Positions 1-9,970 of a DNA stretch of 64,000 bases are shown here, piece by piece. This DNA is from Cyanoderma ruficeps (lineage: Eukaryota; Chordata; Aves; Passeriformes; Timaliidae): assembly GCA_008694505.1 (NCBI GenBank), contig VZDJ01007755.1, positions 9,438,334 through 9,502,333 of the forward strand. Reading direction: 5' to 3'. Positions within the stretch are counted from its first letter, which is position 1. The number at the start of each line of letters is the position of its first letter. The translations under genes and the position numbers were made by a program. The notes beneath the pieces were generated by a model. That model was not told where the DNA came from and searched no databases. It saw nothing but the letters and a program-made list of their open reading frames with translations.

Positions 1-2450
1 ATGGACCTTTCATAAATATCCTTATTGTTTGTGTTTCAGAGTTCAACATTATTTATCAGATTCTCTGACACAAGGACATAATAAGGATATGCCAAAAGCA
101 TTGTAGAGCTGTTCTGAAATAAATTTTTCATAATATCAGTATCTCAAGTTTATAGTGCTAAAAAATCTTCATTACAAATAGCGATTTAAAAAATTTCATT
201 AAGTTAAGCTATTTTCTCTGCACTCTTCTAACATCACTGGGTTCAATTTCAAAATGAAATGTTTCAGTAGTTTCAAACCTAACACAAATCACCCATGTAG
301 CTGAACTTCTTTTCTCTTAAGAAGTATTCCTTCTTATGATGGCAGCTATAAATGGCTGAAATGAAATGCTGGTCCCATGAGAAGTTTATACAATAACAAG
401 ACAAATTTAATGGGAAATAATTAATCTTTTCCACTTCTAAATTACTAGAACGAAGTCTTTTTTCTAAGAGGGAAACTTAGAAGCTCAACCTTCTTATTAT
501 ATTCATGGGAGTTTACTTGAGATTTTCTTGCACATTTCCTTCTGTGTGCATCAGTGGAAGCCTAATATACCTGGATTTTAAGTCTGTTGTCTATGATGTG
601 GTACAGCGTAGAAACACCTCTGTGCCAGCCCATTAGTTTCCAGAACTAGTACTGTGTTAATGAGAGAGCAAATGGTCTGGAAAACTTTCCTGATAAATGT
701 AATTTACAGGATGTAAAGGCAGTGGGTCATTTAAAGTGAAGAAGTTGTGTTCTTGGTTCTCCCTCTTGTGGTATGAACGTATATTGACCAGAAATTGTTA
801 ATTGGAGCCATGGGAAGAGAGCGCACCACTTCATGCTTTCAGATTTGTTCATTGCTGTAAGTTTTCTAATGTTTGTGTTCTGAAATTTTATGCTCTTTTA
901 GTTGAACTGTTAAGAATTCTCCTAGAGGTGCAGGAAAATTTTTAAGTTAAAATTTTGGCCAGATTTTTTGAGAAAACCCTGCTACATAGCTGAATGTGAA
1001 GAGTGCCCAGAGATAATAAAGTTTGCAAGTGCCAAACCTATTGAAGCTGCTGTGCAACAAGAATTACAATAGTTCAGAGGGAAGTGAAGGCACAAAGCCA
1101 TCCTTCAAACATGGGCTAATAAGCATGCAGAATTTATCAGCAGCAAACTCTTAAACCACTGAATTACTTCTGTCCTTGTAAGGCACTGATTAGAACAGAA
1201 TAAGCACACAACCAGAGAGTCAGTGCAGTAAGAGTTTTATTCTCCCACTTCAAAATAGCAAACAAAATGTTTGAGGTGCTGTTTTGTTCCAGACTTTAGA
1301 CACAGAAAACAAGGGAAAACTCCCTTTGGAGTTGGAGCCAAAGGGTTCCCTATCTGTTTCTCTAATTGCAGTCTTACAAACTGAGAAAGTCTTATAACCT
1401 GAGAAAATGTGTTCTTATATTCTGTAACCTGACCCAGAAGGGATGTTCCTGGGAACATTTTCTGGCCATGTGGCAATGTAGGGGATTTTTGACTACATGA
1501 GATAAGCAGAAAGAATGAGAGATGGACTTCAAAACACTCTGTCTTGTTACAATAGAAGCAAGAGTCTGAAGTTCATGTCCCAGGTGAATGCCTTAACCAC
1601 AGAGCTTTGAAGTAGACAAATGTCCTCTTGTCTGGTGAATAAATATCATAAATAGAATAACTTTTAACAGAAGACGCTGCTAATAAGCAAGTGCAAGATT
1701 TCTGCTCTGGTAGTTAATGGCATTCCAGAAATCTAAGCAACACTCTCTTAGTACACTGAGGCATACTAGTATTTCTTAGTGTGATGAAGTACGGATTTGA
1801 AGGCAAGAGTAATGCCTAAAAGGGAAATGCAATCAAATATAAAGCTTTTGCACACCTGTCAGACAAAGAGGGGGAAAAGTTTCCAAGATATCAGAAGCTT
1901 TCTGTAAAATCTGACATACCTGGTCAGAGAATTGGTTTTCCCCATTCACAACTTGCTAAGAGACTAGATAGTTTAATTTTGTCCCTGCTAAGTTCCACTT
2001 TCTCATTCTTGTACACAAGAAAGATGTTCAAAATACTGTTTTAAATACTATTTTGAATTCTTAAAAACAAAAGCAGTCAGAAAGGAAGTTTATGCTAGAG
2101 TGGCAGTATCCAGATTTGAGTTAATAGAAAGAAAAATGATATAGCACCTACATAAATCAGTGTAGATGTTGAATTGTGCCTAATTTTTCTTGTCAATACA
2201 TGGGATTGACATTTCTTTATCTATCCTGGTGGTACTTCAAGTCTGATTTAGAGGCTCTATAGGAATGTCCTTTGTTCTTGCTCTATATTTTTGCTAGTAA
2301 AATTATAGTGCAAGTGATCCCATATGTGAAAAATCCTGTATTTGTTCAAAAAGAATGACAAAATGCAGAATAAAAGTTATATTTTGGCTGCAACAATAAT
2401 ATAACAAGTATTTAGCACTATTTCTTTAGGAAATTTATTGAACAATCAGT
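1..2450. other. AT-rich non-coding stretch, nothing recognised
   Basis: Read on both strands. There is no recognisable protein, RNA gene or mobile element. Only short chance reading frames occur, for example 79 codons on the minus strand at 1237-1476, with no known motif. The composition is typical of bird intergenic or intronic DNA. Confidence 0.6.
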
Positions 2451-3119
2451 CTAATTTTGTCCTACAGAAACTACCACTGCAGACATGCAAGGCAAAATTT
2501 CAGTCAGACTCCAAGATTCCAGGTCAGCATTTAAAAAATGTATTTGAACTTTTACGTGGAATATAGCGATCCAGAATAACTGGTGAGCACTAAGCAATAA
2601 AATCACTGAGGTGCTCCCTTTCCCACTACTGGCGAGCTGGAGAGCCAACTGTCCCACTGTGACTGGGAAGCTAAATTGGTACAAAATTTGCTCCTGTCTC
2701 CGCTGGGTGGCAGCCCAAGCTCTTCTCAAACCCGAAAGCAAGAGCTGAAAAAAACCGGCAGCACCCTCAGATATCCACACTTAGTAAACCTCTTGAGACT
2801 TTTCTGTACATGTAGTGAGTCAGGTGTTGGCCCCTTCATCCTCAGGGACTCAGAGCAAGGTGCTCTCTTCTACTAATGGCTCTCCAAAGAGGCAGTTCCT
2901 ATATTGTTCTTAATTAGATGGTGATTAGTTCACACAAATTGTTTTTTAAAGTGAGGATTCTGAAGTGAACACCTTCACTGTGAACACTCTACTCACAAAA
3001 TTCACTGGAGACATCAAATGGATTTAAGTAGCTTGTCTGGAAATTGAGGGGAAACCCAGGCACTGTGTGCCCCACACAGCCTTGTACTTAAAAGCACACG
3101 GAACAAAGTGAATCTTTAC
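2451..3119. other. Slightly GC-richer unassigned interval
   Basis: GC content is higher here than in the flanks, and the minus strand is open for 109 codons (2451-2780). I recognise no domain in that frame or in the 66-codon plus frame at 2676-2876. It could be an old, unrecognised repeat or chance. Confidence 0.3.
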
Positions 3120-3279
3120 CTCGGCGAGCGACAGCACGGCTGATGTGCTGTCCCAGGAGGCTCGTGCCTGTGGTTGCAGTCGTCACTGTTGTCTGTTCAG
3201 CTGTAGTCTCTGTAAGCCTCACAAGTGGTGAGCCTCTCTGGCTCTGCCTCCCCTGGCACCCACTGGTGAGGGATGCTTG
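3120..3279 (-). other. Candidate coding exon or chance open segment
   Basis: On the minus strand 53 codons are free of stops, with no ATG. The segment ends exactly at a good 5' splice-site sequence (CGAG followed by GTAAAG, exon end at 3120). The encoded stretch is Ser/Thr-rich in the middle (TTVTTATTGTS) and ends GQHISRAVARR. Six CpGs fall within about 62 bases (3122-3182), unusual for this CpG-poor DNA and compatible with coding constraint. A possible acceptor is the CAG at about 3211, but its pyrimidine tract is weak. I do not recognise the protein. Chance is a real alternative. Confidence 0.2.
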
Positions 3280-3722
3280 CTAGGATTCCTTCCTTCAGCC
3301 AGCAGGAAACGTGGGTCTCAACAGCTTCAGGTGACAAGGACCCCATTGTCTTTTCAGGATGGTAAAGAGAAATTGCAATGTTCTGGCCATGCCACATAAA
3401 AAGTAAATTTCCTTATGTGCTGGAAGTCTTTCTGTACTTTCTGTTGGACACAGTTTCGCTTTTCTCTCTTTTGACTAATTTTAATGGGTTTTCCAAGCAG
3501 TTGTTTGGACTCACAGCACAATCATAATTTACTCACTGTTTCACTGAAAAACGGTATAATACAAGAAAGAAAATTTTATAGGACTCTGGTGTACAAGCCA
3601 TATTCTTTTTAATAGAAGTCTGTTAGTTTAATCTGTGTAACCTTGGATTATTTCAGATACTTTCAAACATTTTTTTAGGAAATATTGCACTGTTTTCCTT
3701 CAGTAGATAAATAAGGTAAGGC

Positions 3723-3757
3723 TTTTTTTTTTTTTTTTTTTTCCATGGAAAATGAGN
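3723..3757. repeat. T20 homopolymer followed by an ambiguous base
   Basis: A run of 20 T occupies 3723-3742, and a single N sits at 3757 just before another T run. This looks like a low-confidence homopolymer region of the assembly. It may be the poly(A) of a minus-strand retrocopy, but no retrocopy body was recognised beside it. Confidence 0.8.
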
Positions 3758-4032
3758 TTTTTTCAATGGAGAGGCCCAGTAAACTGGGTAACACTGAAAA
3801 ACTCCTAGCTTGGATTTTTCCCTGATTTCAGAATCACAAATCAGTGCTAGCAGCTTCAGAGCTGTGTCATGCAGAAAGGTACATCGCACACCACTTTTCA
3901 AAGTCTTTTGCATCTGCTAATCTCCAACTCAGGACCTGAGAGCTTTAGGAAATCAAACCCTGGTAAAAATAACCTGCTAAGGAAAAGGATAATCTCTGAA
4001 GAATTTCTGTGCCTTAATCTCTAACTCTTACA

Positions 4033-4057
4033 TTAGGTTCTCAGCCTGAGAACCTAA
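4033..4057. repeat. 25-bp near-perfect palindrome
   Basis: The arm TTAGGTTCTCAG (4033-4044) is followed by one central C and then the exact reverse complement CTGAGAACCTAA (4046-4057). It is the longest perfect short-spacer inverted repeat I found in the window. It could form a cruciform or bind a dimeric protein; no function is known. Confidence 0.85.
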
Positions 4058-5298
4058 GATTCCTTGAAAAATTTTCAGTTGTTTTCCTTTAAATGTTTTC
4101 AGCTGAGTTTATTTGGAGATTCACTGAAATGGGTGCTTCATATCATAAAACACCTGAAGGAAAATGAAAGCCATCTGTACTTTCACAGGATGAAATTTCA
4201 ATTCTGAAACAGAGGTATTTCTAATAAAAGTGTTTTCGGGAGTTTGATGATTTTTTGTTTTTTTATTGTTGCATCAAAGCTACAATGAAAGCATCTTCTT
4301 GCATTAGTTTCTTTCTTGTTCTTAAAAGATGGGAAGTATCAAAGGCTTCTGCACACCCCTTTGTGATGTAGACTGCCTCAGAGTCCAGTGGCTCTGGCAG
4401 TGCAAGCTGATGTAGCTGATTGTAGCCCACCAGGAAAGGTACAGCTCTTCTCACTCCCTCCTCAACTGCACAGGAGATTTCTCATACTCAGAACAGAGAT
4501 ACATCATTCCTAATGTCCAGGAGTGGTGTCATGAGCTGTACAAAAATCCAGCCAGAACAAACCACAGACCATCCCCTGGCAGCAAAGGTCACCATGGACA
4601 TGCCATTAAGTGGCAACTGTGCCAGCCCTATTCTGTTAATGTTTAGCTCATTTGGCAGCATTTACTCAGATTTCCATGAGTTACCTGGTGATTGCTGACA
4701 GCATTTTGAAGCAACATGCTTTCAACCAGTGACGATTTTTGGAGAAACTTATTTTAAGACTGAGAACCAGACTGTTATATTTGCTTCTAAAGGAAAGGAG
4801 AGTGAATATGAATCTCAGCTTTTTCTCCAGATATTGTAACTGCACTTGATATGTCTTCCACCCTGACAAATTGCTTAATAGCTGCAATGAAATAATGCAA
4901 CACGCCAAGAGGAGGACTAAGCTTTCTGTGCCTGTTGCTTTGTAACATGTTACGCTATCAAAGAGTCTTCTGGTCTTCTCTGGAAACAACCTGGTCTCTG
5001 CCTGCCCACTGCTGGATCTGTGTCCCTCACCTACCTCATGAAAGAGGGCTTTCATAGTTAATTTCTGTGAAGCGCTTTGCAATTGCTACCTGACAGATGC
5101 CTAAATATGGGCCATGGTTAGTATAATGGAGCAACTAAAATGACCTTTACAGAACCATTTTTGCTATAAAAACCTCTCCTCTCAGTGTGCTCTGCTTTAA
5201 TGTTCTCATCTTCTTTCTATTTAATTGTCATCTCATACCTTTTGTTTCTTTTCATTGACCCTTCTGGACAACTGTTTTTGGGAAAGCCATTTTATATA

Positions 5299-5325
5299 TC
5301 TCTCTTTTCTTTCTCTCTCTTATAG
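5299..5325 (+). other. Pyrimidine tract ending in AG, acceptor-like
   Basis: A C/T-only tract of about 23 bases (5299-5321) runs into TATAG, the layout of a 3' splice site on the plus strand. No coding frame or matching donor that I recognise follows. It is equally well explained as a pyrimidine-rich simple sequence. Confidence 0.25.
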
Positions 5326-6823
5326 ATACCATCTTCTTTTAAAGAGGAGGCCCTCCCTCCCTCAGCTAAGTACTATCTTGGCAGGCAACTGGGGAGGAGG
5401 AGTCTGCTTTAAAAGGCTCTGAAATTGTGTTGTTAAAAAAAATATAAATAAAGCAACAAACCTTTTAATAGGGCTTTGAACAATCATCCCTTTCATTCCC
5501 TTATGGCCTTTTGTGCTTCTGGCTTTTTTATTATTTAGCATGCTTCAAAAAAAAAAATTCCAAATGTTTTATGTTAAGCCATTAAGAGTTTATTTGGGTT
5601 AAAAATAAATAAATAAATGTGATGCTAGCAGTTGGGACTGTGAGCACATGCACAGTTGCCTGGCAGAGGGAACCTATAGGAGGCACATCAGAAGGCCAGA
5701 ATAAGCTTCAGTAAAAGACCAGAACAAAAGCATCAGCAGCATTGGTTAAGTACTTTTGCATGAGCCTGACTACTGGAGTGGTTTACCCAGCTTTTATCTG
5801 TTTCAAATTCACCTCAGTCCCCTCAACCCTCTCTACAGAATCACTCCAGGCTGTAATTCAGGGTAATTATATGGAACAGGAGGAAGCACAGGATTTTTAA
5901 AAATCTTTGTTTTATTTTTAAACCACCTGATGGGAGCATGTGACTGGTTTGTGTACAGTGTTGCTCCTGGAGTTATGAGATACGTGTTTTATTCATGACC
6001 TGCCTGATTTTTTTGTGTATTTTATTTTTTAAAGTGATGGGTATATTTTGTGACTAGCCAGAAACAGCATTGTTGTTCCTTTTTTTTTTTTCTTTCTACC
6101 TCCCTTCATTTTTGTTTGCCAGCTTTGCCTGTCATCCCCAGAGAATTCTGTATCAGGCTGGTGACTACAGCTAGGTGTCCTCTCTGTGCATAATTAGTAT
6201 CAATCTTTGTTCATCTCAGTTCCCTGGTGGAGCTATTTGGGAGAGAGAGGAATCTTTGGCATCAAACACGTTATTAGGCTCACGTCTTAGCTCCCATGGG
6301 AGGGATTTGGCAAATTGATACCAAAACTTAAACTTTCTAACCCTTTTTCTCCATGAGACTGAAGTATATAGCAATTCTTGAAAAGCACACTTTTTTTTCT
6401 TGAAAATTCTTGAAAAGACTGCAGCTGGTCTTGTTAAATTAATAGAATGCAATGAGTAGATAGGAAGGGAAGAACTTCTAACCTGAGTCTGACTTTGCTG
6501 TCTCAGTTTCTAGAGTCATGAATAAAACAACCTGATAATCCTTGTGAAGTTGAATGAAGTCACTGAGAGTCCATACCTCAAAAATTTAGGGAACAGGTGT
6601 CAAAGGAAGGACAGTGCCTAAAGGGCACCCTTCAATGAATGCCATTTTGTGTGTGGACATAGAATGTCAGGTTGCAAATGACAAAAAGATCTTCTGGCAC
6701 ACATAACCTCAGGTGCATCAATGAACAGAAATCCACAGCATTAAACAAGGGAGCATGAAACTGTCTCTAACACAGTGACATCTCCACTTTTTGCTCCCTC
6801 GCAACTCTTTTGCTGATTTTTAG

Positions 6824-6868
6824 AAAATCATAGAATATCCTGAATTGGACGGGATCCACAAGGATCAA
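6824..6868 (-). mobile_element. CR1 LINE, short 3' tail fragment
   Basis: Read on the minus strand, the segment has the CR1 3' end GATCCTTGTGG...CAATTCAGGATATTCTATG. It is the same subfamily ending as the inner CR1 at 48848-49410. Only about 45 bases remain, consistent with the severe 5' truncation usual for CR1, or with later erosion. It has no coding capacity. Confidence 0.8.
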
Positions 6869-9469
6869 CAAATTAAAAAAGTTAAAAATAATTCTCTTGG
6901 AATTATATAAAGGAGTATGATCTGAAAACAATTTTAATTGCTAGATTCCTTTTACTCACATAGTTCAGAGTTCCCTATAAAAGGAAAGTGTACCTTTCAA
7001 AATTTTGTTACAGGATCAGGAATAGAGAAGAAAAAGTCATCAGATACTTGGACTAGAGAGGCTTTTATAGATATTTTCTATAATATTTTATAGACCTGGC
7101 TGTCATGTAGAGCCTTCTGTGTGCTGCTTCTGACCTATACAAAAATAGGTGCTAGGGTTTGGAAAAAAATTAAGAGGAAAACTTAACTAAGGTTTTCCCA
7201 GTCCATAAAACAGGGATTATAAACTTTCTGACCTCATAATGTGAAAATAATCAACTTACTGTAGTATTTTATTAGGCAGGGTATGTGTTCCTGAGATACA
7301 GAAAATTAAGTGAAAAATTGAGGTTATTGGGAAGGGGGAAGACTATATGTATACTTTTCTATAGCACATTACTAATTTTAATGAGATAAGAATAACTTAT
7401 ACTGTAAAATTGAAATATAAAAAAACCCCCAGAGATCAGTGGAAAACTTCGTATTGGCTTTTTAAAGTTTAGACTAAAAAGCAATAAAAACTGGTATAAT
7501 ATCTTCAGATATTATGGACAAGTGAAGGTTCACTTGATATCTGTAAGTAGTTGCTTTTGGAGAATGGTACTGTTTGACAAGGCACAGCTCTAACAAAAAA
7601 CTAGCTGATTGTTAGATACTGAGAAACAATCATATTTGTTTTAAAAATCCTGAATTACTTGGACAATTTTACTTGTAAGATCATTCACCATTAGTATTTT
7701 AAGGACCTTGTTTTTAAGTTTGCATGAAAGAAATGTATCTACGTATCTTAAGGGTTTATGTATTTCTAGAAAACCTTTACATTTTAAAAGCTATACTTTT
7801 GTTATCCAACTGTTGGTCATGGACCATTCAGCTGTTGAAGAATATCAGCAGTTGAATGTGCTTCATGTCATACCTGGAATAATACTTATTCCTGGAATAT
7901 AGATGTGGAATAACCTATGTCATAAACTGATAAATGATTATAAAGGTGCAGATCAAGACCCCATAAAAAAAATTCCAACTCGAGTTTATTTTACATGTCA
8001 CCGTCTCATATTTTCCTCTCACAAGCCTATACTGCAGATATTTTATAACACCTGTCTTTTAGACCTTTGAAAACATAAAAAATATTTACTTAAGAATAGT
8101 TAAGGAAAAAATATCAAGCATGGGAAGGGATACCTTGGAGATAAGAAGTGAGGTTAGTTTGGAATGTGACAAAAATAGGATTCCAGGCCTGGTCTGACAG
8201 TCAAAGAATGAAATTACAAAAGGATTGATGAGAACAATTATTTATCCTTACAAATGTGGAAACAGTTGTTTGTGATTTATTGTAAGTATAAGGAAAGGCA
8301 CCGGAGTGGCTTGGTGTGAGTAGAGGCCAGTGGTCAGTACTGGCAGTGCTGGGTCTGTATGGTAAATCACTTCCTATAGGGGGCTGAAAAAGACATTTCT
8401 GCTTCTCTGCCAAGGTGTGGGTTTGTGACTAGTGGGGTAAAAATTTACAAAGAATAGATGAATTTAAAATAATATTTAGACCATTTGGGGGTTTTTTTCT
8501 GGTCATGAAGTAGAGTAAGTCACTGAGTTTGTCAGTTTCTGTGATGAGTCTGGAAGAATTAACTTCTGCTACTTAACTGAGCTCCAGAGTTCCAAACCTA
8601 GATCCTGCACAAATTCCATATGTCCCTTTTAGATCCCTTCTGGAAGAAAATGAAGGTTGTAATGAGGAAAATCCTGTGCAAGGACTACAGCAAATGCGCC
8701 CAGTGGACTGAGTGGGACTGAAGTTCTGCTTCAACATGATAAGGCAAATAAAGCTTAATGTTAAGACAGAGAAAGAGTAACACCCGCCACCTCCTCCTCC
8801 TCCTCTGCACACACACACAACTTGTTTACAAAAGTGCCTTGTAGTGACTGCTGTTGGTGTCACTCCGTCCCATGCCCCAGAGCTATCACCGGGCCTCATG
8901 GGAGATGTGACTACAGCATCGGACATGGGACTGTTTGTTCACTCACTTTCTGTGAAGAGAGTTTTGAACTGTGTTTTGAATAGACAGCATTTTCTTTGTG
9001 TGGTTGGTAAATAACACAGAGCAAAGTTAGTCAGCAAGTTGCATAGCTTCTGCATTCTGATTCTTTGGAGCCCTTTTGTACCAAGCTTGACAGGATGTTT
9101 TTAACAGAATGTGACCTCACTGGGATACCAGAGGTAAGGAAAAAAGTTATTTGGGCTGTTGTTGAATATTTTGCACAGAGCTAACCGAAAGTACTGCTTT
9201 AAAATGCATTTAGGAAAGAAGATTGTCTCATGGTGATCCAGTCAACACTTATTCAGTGAAAATCAATGTCTTTCATTCCTTCGTAAGTTATAGGAAGTCG
9301 TAACAAGATTTTCTATTTCCCACATGTGGAAAAAGAGGCTGATTTGCAAATCTCAGAATGGTTATGTACTTGCTCATTGAGCAAAGGCCCAATTCTAGAG
9401 ACAGAACACCAAAGTGTTTTCTTTCTAACACAGCGCAGAATAAGCAGATCAGATCCAGTTGTTCATCCA
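6869..9469. other. AT-rich non-coding stretch
   Basis: No gene, RNA or mobile element recognised apart from the simple repeat at 8791-8819. The 117-codon minus frame at 8573-8926 owes its Gly run to the CCT repeat and is not credible. Sequence just before the CpG island (9300-9470) shows no TATA element that I would rely on. Confidence 0.55.
8791..8819. repeat. (CTC)n followed by (CA)6 simple repeat
   Basis: A CTC/CCT triplet run at 8791-8806 is followed by a CA dinucleotide run at 8808-8819. It is a short compound microsatellite, possibly polymorphic. Confidence 0.85.
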
Positions 9470-9561
9470 AGTCCTAGAAGCAACAGCGTGAGTCTCGGAG
9501 CGGTGGCAGACCCAGCACGACCAGGCAGCGGCAACCTTGCGGACACCCATCCTCAGCCACT

Positions 9562-9577
9562 GGGCGAAGGTAAGAGG
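9562..9577 (+). other. Strong 5' splice-site sequence in the CpG island
   Basis: The sequence GCGAAG followed by GTAAGAGG (GT at 9570-9571) matches the vertebrate donor consensus closely. Its position inside the CpG island is what a first exon ending at 9569 would show. The frame reading into it from 9326 is open, but its start is not convincing, so a non-coding or 5'-UTR first exon is as likely as a coding one. Confidence 0.45.
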
Positions 9578-9744
9578 AAAAGCCACACAACGCAGCACCA
9601 CCGAGCTCTCTGGGTAGCGCCGGCAGTGGGTGTTCATCGCGGGCAGCGAGGCTGAGGCTGCGGTGCCTGGAGGCAGAGCGAAGGGAGTGCGGAGCCCTGG
9701 GGCTGCGGGCGGTGCGGGCTGCCCCTCTCCTCCCTCTGCTGGCC

Positions 9745-9773
9745 GGGCCGGGGGGACCGGGGGCACCTCCGGG
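9745..9773 (+). promoter_or_regulatory. Canonical G-quadruplex motif
   Basis: Four G runs (9745-9747, 9750-9755, 9759-9763, 9771-9773) are separated by loops of 2, 3 and 7 bases, which fits the G3+N1-7 rule. The motif lies in the CpG island, where such structures are common near promoters. Confidence 0.7.
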
Positions 9774-9950
9774 CGGCTGCGGAGCCCCGACCTGTGCCGG
9801 CGCTCCAGGGCTTCCCCAGCCTGCTGCCCCCGGCTCCGGGCACCGACAGCACGGAGTGCTGCGAGCTTCAGCTGCACTAAAAGAAGGGAGACCAATATAA
9901 GTGTTCCACAAGTCGGAGAACGTGACTAAACACACCCCACCCCCCAATCC

Positions 9951-9970
9951 NNNNNNNNCCCCCCCCCCCC
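9951..9970. other. Assembly gap (8 N) beside a C homopolymer
   Basis: Eight N at 9951-9958 are followed directly by 12 C at 9959-9970, with C-rich sequence before them. The gap length is probably not real. GC-rich promoter sequence downstream of the CpG island may be collapsed or missing. Confidence 0.9.

Larger units (their letters stand above)
3280..6823. other. Non-coding stretch with unassigned open frames
   Basis: No gene recognised. Minus-strand frames of 63 codons (4263-4454) and 133 codons (4681-5082) show no known domain. The interval 4263-4690 is somewhat GC-richer than its surroundings and could be an unrecognised old repeat. The listed homopolymer, palindrome and pyrimidine tract lie inside it. 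Confidence 0.5.
9470..9930. promoter_or_regulatory. CpG island, probable promoter
   Basis: This is the only CpG island in the window. I count about 34 CpGs between 9481 and 9860, with GC near two thirds and an observed/expected ratio of roughly 0.7 by hand. It contains GC boxes (GGGCGG at about 9708 and 9771), a G-quadruplex motif, and a CCAAT box abutting TATAA at about 9892-9900. Such islands in vertebrates usually mark promoters. Transcription direction is not certain, but the strong splice donor at 9569/9570 favours the plus strand. Open frames on both strands through the island (up to 172 codons) reflect the scarcity of stops in GC-rich DNA, and none shows a known domain. The island runs into an assembly gap at 9951, so part of it may be missing. 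Confidence 0.75.

Noticed and set aside
9890..9902. CCAAT directly joined to TATAA as a core promoter
   Set aside because: In functional promoters these elements are usually separated by tens of bases; only the CpG island itself is reported as promoter evidence.
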